The notes under the pieces were generated by a model. That model ran no database searches. It was not told the DNA's origin and saw nothing but the letters and a program-made list of their open reading frames with translations. From assembly GCA_900543365.1 (NCBI GenBank), contig UQRG01000062.1, positions 1 to 8,052 of the forward strand: 8,052 nt of DNA, in the 5' to 3' direction. Origin of the DNA: an uncultured Eubacterium sp. Lineage in GTDB: Bacteria > Bacillota > Clostridia > Lachnospirales > CAG-274. Position numbers and translations under genes: made by a program. Positions 6,137 to 8,052 of the stretch are shown piece after piece (position 1 is the stretch's first letter; every line of letters begins with the position of its first letter).

Positions 6137-6703
6137 ATGATTTCTGCCGGTGAATTTAGAAACGGTGTTACTATGGAATATGAGGGTAATATTTACCAGA
6201 TTATTGAATTCCAGCATGTAAAGCCTGGTAAGGGTGCTGCTTTTGTTAGAACTAAGTTAAAAAATCTTGTGTCAGGTGCTGTAGTTGAAAAGACTTTCAG
6301 ACCAACTGAAAAGATGCCAAAGGCTCATATTGATAGAAAGGATATGTCATATCTTTACAATGATGGCGAGCTTTACTACTTTATGGATGTTGAAACTTAT
6401 GACCAGATTCCTATTCCTGCTGCTGAAGTAGGCGATACTTTAAAGTTTGTTAAGGAAAATGAGGCTGTTAAGGTTCTTAGCTATCAGGGTAAGGTATTTG
6501 GTATTGAGCCTCCTATTGCTGTTGAGCTTGAGATTGTTGACACTGAACCTGGTTTCAAGGGTGATACTGCAACAGGTGCTACTAAGCCAGCTACAGTTGA
6601 AACTGGTGCTACTGTTAATGTACCTTTATTCATTAATCAGGGCGAAATTATTAAGGTTGACACTGCAACAGGTGAGTATCTTGGTAGAGTAAATAATAAG
6701 TAA
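6137..6703 (+). CDS. efp: Translation elongation factor P
   Basis: EF-P enters the ribosomal E site and relieves stalling at proline runs. The 188-residue protein is standard size with three beta-barrel domains: KOW-like domain I (about 1-62), OB domain II (about 67-127) and OB-like domain III (about 130-188). The conserved loop VKPGKGAAFVR (28-38) places Lys32 at the tip that reaches the P-site tRNA; in some bacteria this residue is modified, but no modification genes (epmA/epmB, earP or ymfI) are seen here. The C-terminal signature GATVNVPLFINQGEIIKVDT closes the protein, with normal G-E-Y-L-G-R ending. The start is fixed by a perfect AAGGAGG (6123-6129) 7 bases before the ATG. It is monocistronic: own promoter region upstream, strong terminator downstream. 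Confidence 0.97.
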   Translation: MISAGEFRNGVTMEYEGNIYQIIEFQHVKPGKGAAFVRTKLKNLVSGAVVEKTFRPTEKMPKAHIDRKDMSYLYNDGELYYFMDVETYDQIPIPAAEVGDTLKFVKENEAVKVLSYQGKVFGIEPPIAVELEIVDTEPGFKGDTATGATKPATVETGATVNVPLFINQGEIIKVDTATGEYLGRVNNK

Positions 6704-6730
6704 TTAATTATTGTATATTAAGTAATATTT

Positions 6731-6761
6731 AAAGGGGCATTTGTTGATATGCCCTTTTTTT
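6731..6761 (+). terminator. efp: Rho-independent terminator of efp
   Basis: Stem AAAGGGGCAT (6731-6740) with ATGCCCTTTT (6749-6758), including one G-U pair, loop of 8 bases, continuing into a run of seven T (6755-6761). Lies 28 bases after the efp stop codon. Confidence 0.9.
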
Positions 6762-6769
6762 GTTATAAA
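6741..6769 (+). promoter_or_regulatory. Weak candidate promoter of the methyltransferase, inside the efp terminator
   Basis: TTGTTG (6741-6746) and TATAAA (6764-6769) at 17-base spacing. The -35 would be the terminator loop and the -10 lies just after the T run. Low match quality; read-through from efp is an alternative. Confidence 0.25.
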
Positions 6770-6794
6770 AATATATTATTGGAGGATAAATTTT

Positions 6795-7553
6795 ATGAAT
6801 ATTAATTGGGATGCTCAAAATTACAGCAAAGATTTTAAATTTGTACATAAATATGGAGAGGATGTTATTGAGCTTTTGCAATCACCTAAAGGCAGTAGAA
6901 TACTTGATTTAGGCTGTGGTAATGGTAAATTGACTATTAAACTTAAGGAAAAGGGTTATAATGTAACTGGTATTGATGATTCTGAAGCTATGCTTAATAT
7001 TGCAAGAGCAAACTATAATAATATTGATTTTAAAAAGGATAATGCCCTTACATTTAAATATGAGCCTTTTGATGGTATTTTTTCGAATGCTGTTTTGCAT
7101 TGGATTGATAAGGAAAAACAAAGTGACCTTTTAAAAAATATTGCATCTAATATAAAAACAGGAGGAGAATTTGTTTGTGAGTTTGGAGGCATAGGTTGTG
7201 CAGAAACAGTTCATTCCACATTAAGAAGAATTTTTAATGAAAAAGGATTTGATTATAAATTTAATTTTTATTTTCCTACAATTGGAGAGTATGCTCCATT
7301 GGTAGAAAATGCAGGTTTTAGCCTTAGATATGCTGTTCTTTTTGATAGACCTACTGTTCAACAAGGTGAAAATGGACTTGAAAATTGGATTAGAATGTTT
7401 AATTTATTACCTTTTAATGGTTTTAGTGACAATTTAACTAAGGAAATTATTAATAAAGCTTGTGATGAACTTAAGCCAATATTGTATAAAGATGGAAAAT
7501 GGTTTGTAGATTATGTTAGAATTAGACTTAGAGCTGTTAAACTTTCTAACTAA
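6795..7553 (+). CDS. Class I SAM-dependent methyltransferase (Tam-like)
   Basis: A 252-residue soluble protein with a Rossmann methyltransferase core: motif I ILDLGCGNG (36-44), the acidic end of strand 2 in GIDDSEAML (59-67, Asp61 expected to hold the SAM ribose), DNAL (82-85) as the adenine-contact region, and motif IV FDGIFSNAVLHWI (92-104), followed by the 'LLKNIASNIKTGGEF' helix and strand (112-126). The FSNAVLHWI phrase and the C-terminal helical cap resemble trans-aconitate 2-methyltransferase and related small-molecule methyltransferases (Methyltransf_11/25). The true substrate cannot be read from sequence. GGAGG (6781-6785) selects the ATG at 6795; a longer frame opening at TTG 6741 would start inside the efp terminator and is rejected. 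It seems to be a single-gene unit. Confidence 0.88.
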   Translation: MNINWDAQNYSKDFKFVHKYGEDVIELLQSPKGSRILDLGCGNGKLTIKLKEKGYNVTGIDDSEAMLNIARANYNNIDFKKDNALTFKYEPFDGIFSNAVLHWIDKEKQSDLLKNIASNIKTGGEFVCEFGGIGCAETVHSTLRRIFNEKGFDYKFNFYFPTIGEYAPLVENAGFSLRYAVLFDRPTVQQGENGLENWIRMFNLLPFNGFSDNLTKEIINKACDELKPILYKDGKWFVDYVRIRLRAVKLSN

Positions 7554-7580
7554 TACAGTCATATTGTCGAAATTTTTTAG

Positions 7581-7609
7581 TTGCAAAAACTTTACAAATA
7601 TATTACAAT
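7581..7609 (+). promoter_or_regulatory. Promoter of the 79-residue Cys-rich protein gene
   Basis: -35 TTGCAA (7581-7586), 17-base spacer, -10 TACAAT (7604-7609). Expected start near 7616, downstream of the in-frame ATG at 7611 and just before the ribosome binding site, which supports the TTG start at 7638. Confidence 0.6.
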
Positions 7610-7637
7610 TATGTTAAGAAAGAGAAAGGTGATAAAA

Positions 7638-7877
7638 TTGAAGTTTATTAATCAATTTAGTAGAACCGAAATAGAATGTTTTGATTTATGTATTGCTTTA
7701 TTAAGTGATGAATATAAATGTTGTATAACCGGTGTACTAAAAAATAAAGAAAAAATTTTAGAATATTGTCAAACGATTGATATTCCTAAATGTAGTTTTA
7801 TGAAAAGGATATATGAAAAACTTAGATTTTATCAAGTGTTTCCGTGTCATTTTTATAATATAATTGATGATGAATAA
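7638..7877 (+). CDS. Short Cys-rich protein of unknown function (TTG start)
   Basis: A 79-residue protein of no recognised family. It has seven cysteines (residues 15, 18, 29, 30, 45, 53 and 70) in an otherwise charged, Lys/Glu/Ile-rich sequence, with no signal peptide, so it would be cytoplasmic; the C-x2-C and CC pairs may bind metal or be redox active (inference). Most of the chain looks helical and ends in an acidic IIDDE tail. The start is TTG at 7638, preceded by AAAGGTGAT (7626-7633) with the same spacing as the window's 255 start. The open frame reaches back to 7581 but the promoter at 7581-7609 and lack of any ribosome binding site before the ATG at 7611 argue against longer forms. 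The gene sits between a methyltransferase and tRNA-Asp with no terminator of its own visible. Confidence 0.55.
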   Translation: MKFINQFSRTEIECFDLCIALLSDEYKCCITGVLKNKEKILEYCQTIDIPKCSFMKRIYEKLRFYQVFPCHFYNIIDDE

Positions 7878-7932
7878 AAAAATAAAAAAAATAAAAAAAA
7901 TGCTTGACAAATGACACAAGTTACTGTATACT
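7876..7932 (+). promoter_or_regulatory. Strong stable-RNA promoter with A-tract UP element for tRNA-Asp
   Basis: A perfect -35 TTGACA (7904-7909), 17-base spacer and -10 TATACT (7927-7932). Directly upstream are three A tracts of 7, 8 and 8 bases separated by single T (7876-7900), an UP-element-like and probably curved segment typical of stable-RNA promoters. The start is near 7939, about 65 bases before the tRNA. Confidence 0.85.
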
Positions 7933-7936
7933 ATTA

Positions 7937-7973
7937 TTTGTCGCTGGTACTTAATAAAAAACATCAGCACAAA
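7937..7973 (+). other. Stem-loop in the tRNA leader
   Basis: TTTGT-C-GCTGGT (7937-7948) can pair with ACATCAGC-ACAAA from 7963 to 7973 (one bulged C, one G-U), with a 14-base A-rich loop. It begins around the predicted transcription start, so the leader RNA may open with a hairpin. Role unknown; processing or stability is possible. Confidence 0.4.
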
Positions 7974-7997
7974 ATAATAAATAAATATTTATTATTT
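7972..7997. repeat. Perfect 12-base AT-only inverted repeat just before tRNA-Asp
   Basis: AAATAATAAATA (7972-7983) and TATTTATTATTT (7986-7997) separated by AA. It ends 7 bases before the tRNA 5' end. In RNA it would give a weak A-U hairpin beside the expected RNase P cut site. Confidence 0.6.
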
Positions 7998-8004
7998 CCA
8001 TTAT

Positions 8005-8052
8005 GGCTCGGTAGCTCAGCTGGTTAGAGCGCTGGCCTGTCACGCCAGAGGT
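8005..8052 (+). tRNA. tRNA-Asp (anticodon GTC), 5' part, cut by window edge
   Basis: The first 48 bases of a tRNA are present. Acceptor 5' strand GGCTCGG (8005-8011), TA, D arm GCTC...GAGC with AGCTGGTTA loop, and an anticodon arm CTGGC-CTGTCAC-GCCAG. The seven-base loop puts GTC at positions 34-36 after the invariant T33, decoding Asp GAC/GAU. The variable region begins at the window end; the T arm and 3' acceptor strand lie outside. It has its own strong promoter, and more tRNA genes may follow beyond the edge. Confidence 0.95.

Noticed and set aside
6447..6692. Leu-rich frame inside efp
   Set aside because: A frame-shifted shadow of efp produced by repeated GTT/GCT codons.
6741..6794. Longer N-terminus for the methyltransferase starting at TTG 6741
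   Set aside because: It begins in the loop of the efp terminator; GGAGG at 6781 clearly serves the ATG at 6795.
7758..7970. Minus-strand frame across the 79-residue gene and the tRNA promoter
   Set aside because: It crosses the A tracts and strong promoter of tRNA-Asp and has poly-Phe/Ile composition; no ribosome binding site.

Overview
The window looks like chromosomal DNA from a low-GC Gram-positive anaerobe of the Clostridia (Lachnospiraceae or a relative). It is strongly AT-rich, has strong AGGAGG-type ribosome binding sites and sigma-A-like promoters, and carries a half-size chromate transporter, a RseC/MucC-like protein, a TIGR04086-type membrane protein, and a MurC whose central motif is a Cys-containing form. 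The organism call is inference from composition and protein flavour. I see no insertion sequence, phage, plasmid or CRISPR element; this is mostly ordinary core and near-core genome.

Left part (1-1800). A chromate-transporter gene runs off the left edge on the minus strand. It is divergent from a two-gene plus-strand operon: a hydrophobic protein of unknown function overlapping a RseC/MucC-like cysteine-cluster membrane protein. A hairpin at 1314-1345 separates that operon from a convergent minus-strand TIGR04086-like membrane protein.

Middle part (1800-3793). thiE (thiamine-phosphate synthase) and, upstream of it, a 339-residue orphan lie on the minus strand. The orphan has beta-propeller-like repeats and a Cys-rich tail with a coiled coil. 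thiE has its own good promoter but no TPP riboswitch and no other thi genes beside it. A 141-base divergent region with promoters facing both ways separates the orphan from the next operon.

Right part (3794-8052). A membrane-anchored extracytoplasmic protein and murC form a likely operon. A 253-base spacer follows, holding a cluster of DnaA-box sequences (two perfect TTATCCACA, one TTGTCCACA on the other strand, one degenerate) and then a very AT-rich stretch. Then come efp with a clear terminator, a class I SAM-dependent methyltransferase, and a 79-residue Cys-rich orphan with a TTG start. Last is a strong, A-tract-assisted promoter driving tRNA-Asp(GTC), which is cut by the right edge.

Most genes are housekeeping (cell wall, translation, cofactor). 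The items most worth a second look are the DnaA-box cluster between murC and efp, the propeller-like Cys-tail orphan, the unknown protein co-transcribed with murC, and the short Cys-rich protein before the tRNA.
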